Source: an uncultured Clostridiaceae bacterium (GTDB taxonomy: Bacteria > Bacillota > Clostridia > Lachnospirales > Lachnospiraceae). From it: a stretch of DNA of 5,462 nucleotides. The stretch covers positions 1-5,462 of the forward strand of contig CATKZA010000145.1 of NCBI GenBank assembly GCA_949841235.1, in the 5' to 3' direction. The position numbers and the translations under genes were made by a program. Shown piece after piece: positions 4,931-5,462 of the stretch. Under the pieces are notes generated by a model that saw nothing but the letters and a program-made list of their open reading frames with translations, made no database searches and was not told the origin of the DNA. Within the stretch, counting starts at the first letter, position 1. The number at the start of each line of letters is the position of its first letter.

Positions 4931-5462
4931 CTAGTGTTCTCCTTCGCCTTTGAACATTTCCTTGTCAAATTCAGGATTGAAGTAATAAAAGTTCTTGCTG
5001 TCTAGTTTTTGCTTGGTCATCTCCAGCGCTTCGCCAAAACGCTGGAAGTGGACGATTTCCCTTGCCCGCAGGAATTTTAATGGTTCCCGCACGTCCGGAT
5101 CATCGATGACCCGGAGAAGATTTTCGTACACGGTGCGGGCTTTTTGTTCTGCCGCCAAATCTTCAAAGAGGTCTGCCATCGCATCTCCCTTGGATTGAAA
5201 CTCCAGGGAAGTAAAGGGAACTCCGGCTGCGGCCTGAGGCCAGAGGCCGGCGGTGTGGTCGATATAGTATGCATCGAATCCGGCCGTTTTTGCCTGTTCC
5301 GGGGTGAGATTCTTCGTCAGCTGGTAAACCATGGCGCAGATGATTTCCATGTGATTGATCTCTTCTGTGCCGATATCCGTCATCAGACCGCCCACTTTCT
5401 TCACCGGCATGCTGTATCGCTGCGCCAGGTAGCGCATGGATGCGGATAATTCTCCGTCCGGG
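4931..5462 (-). CDS. cotJC: Spore-coat manganese catalase CotJC (5' end outside window)
   Basis: The frame runs from the right edge of the window to a TAG at 4933-4931 and shows 176 residues. It is open across the edge, entering as PDGELSASMRYL, so the first Met at 5437 is internal; about 30 N-terminal residues are missing by comparison with B. subtilis CotJC (about 190 aa). It is a ferritin-like four-helix protein with a dinuclear Mn site that disproportionates hydrogen peroxide; in spore formers CotJC is an inner coat component. All five expected ligands are visible: Glu in PDGE, Glu and His in TDIGTEEINHME, Glu in EDLAAEQKAR and His in REIVHFQRF. The segment AAGVPFTS and the QSKGDAMADLFED stretch are typical. 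It is normally the last gene of cotJA-cotJB-cotJC, so cotJB is expected just to the right. In B. subtilis the operon is sigma-E dependent; no promoter is in view here. Confidence 0.95.
   Translation of the reverse strand, partial: PDGELSASMRYLAQRYSMPVKKVGGLMTDIGTEEINHMEIICAMVYQLTKNLTPEQAKTAGFDAYYIDHTAGLWPQAAAGVPFTSLEFQSKGDAMADLFEDLAAEQKARTVYENLLRVIDDPDVREPLKFLRAREIVHFQRFGEALEMTKQKLDSKNFYYFNPEFDKEMFKGEGEH

Noticed and set aside
4931..5437. cotJC as a complete gene starting at the Met at 5437
   Set aside because: The frame stays open to the window edge and the upstream residues PDGELSAS belong to the conserved first metal-ligand helix, so the Met is internal.
5144..5449. Plus-strand frame of 101 codons opposite cotJC
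   Set aside because: It is antisense to a confidently identified gene and shows no family resemblance.

Overview
The window looks like chromosomal DNA from an anaerobic, spore-forming Firmicute, probably of class Clostridia and perhaps Lachnospiraceae. This rests on four things: a CotJC-type manganese-catalase spore-coat protein, strong GGAGG-type ribosome binding sites, sigma-A-like promoters (extended -10), and the AAA_14/DUF4143 type of ATPase that is common in gut anaerobes. The lineage is inferred from gene character, not from any marker gene.

Layout, left to right. (1) The last 38 codons of a Lys/Glu-rich protein of unknown function (1-117, +). (2) A regulatory intergenic stretch of about 310 bases. 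It holds a TTGACA promoter-like element with two adjacent perfect dyads (121-175), an intrinsic terminator (223-258), an extended -10 promoter (273-301) and a leader of about 120 nt. (3) A sodium:solute symporter family permease of 511 aa (429-1964, +). (4) A 76-aa small protein resembling the uncharacterised DUF7662-like family (2050-2280, +). (5) A DHH/DHHA1 phosphoesterase of the NrnA/PAP-phosphatase type, 320 aa (2348-3310, +). (6) An AT-rich gap holding four degenerate 33-bp tandem units that end at an extended -10 promoter (3334-3467). (7) A 431-aa AAA_14/DUF4143 ATPase (3497-4792, +), closed by a strong two-part intrinsic terminator. (8) A 37-bp palindrome flanked by direct repeats (4863-4916). 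(9) The 3' part of cotJC on the minus strand (4931-5462), whose 5' end lies outside the window.

The genes do not form an obvious pathway. The symporter, small protein and phosphoesterase are co-directional with gaps of 85 and 67 bp and no clear terminator between them, so they may be co-transcribed. The ATPase has its own promoter, repeat array and terminator and looks like an independent unit. cotJC is transcribed convergently and belongs to a spore-coat operon that would continue to the right.

No clear new multi-gene system is visible. The most interesting structures are non-coding: the 33-bp-period array abutting the ATPase promoter, a motif from that array that recurs 3.3 kb away beside the dyads at 121-175, and the palindrome with insertion-like flanking repeats downstream of the ATPase.
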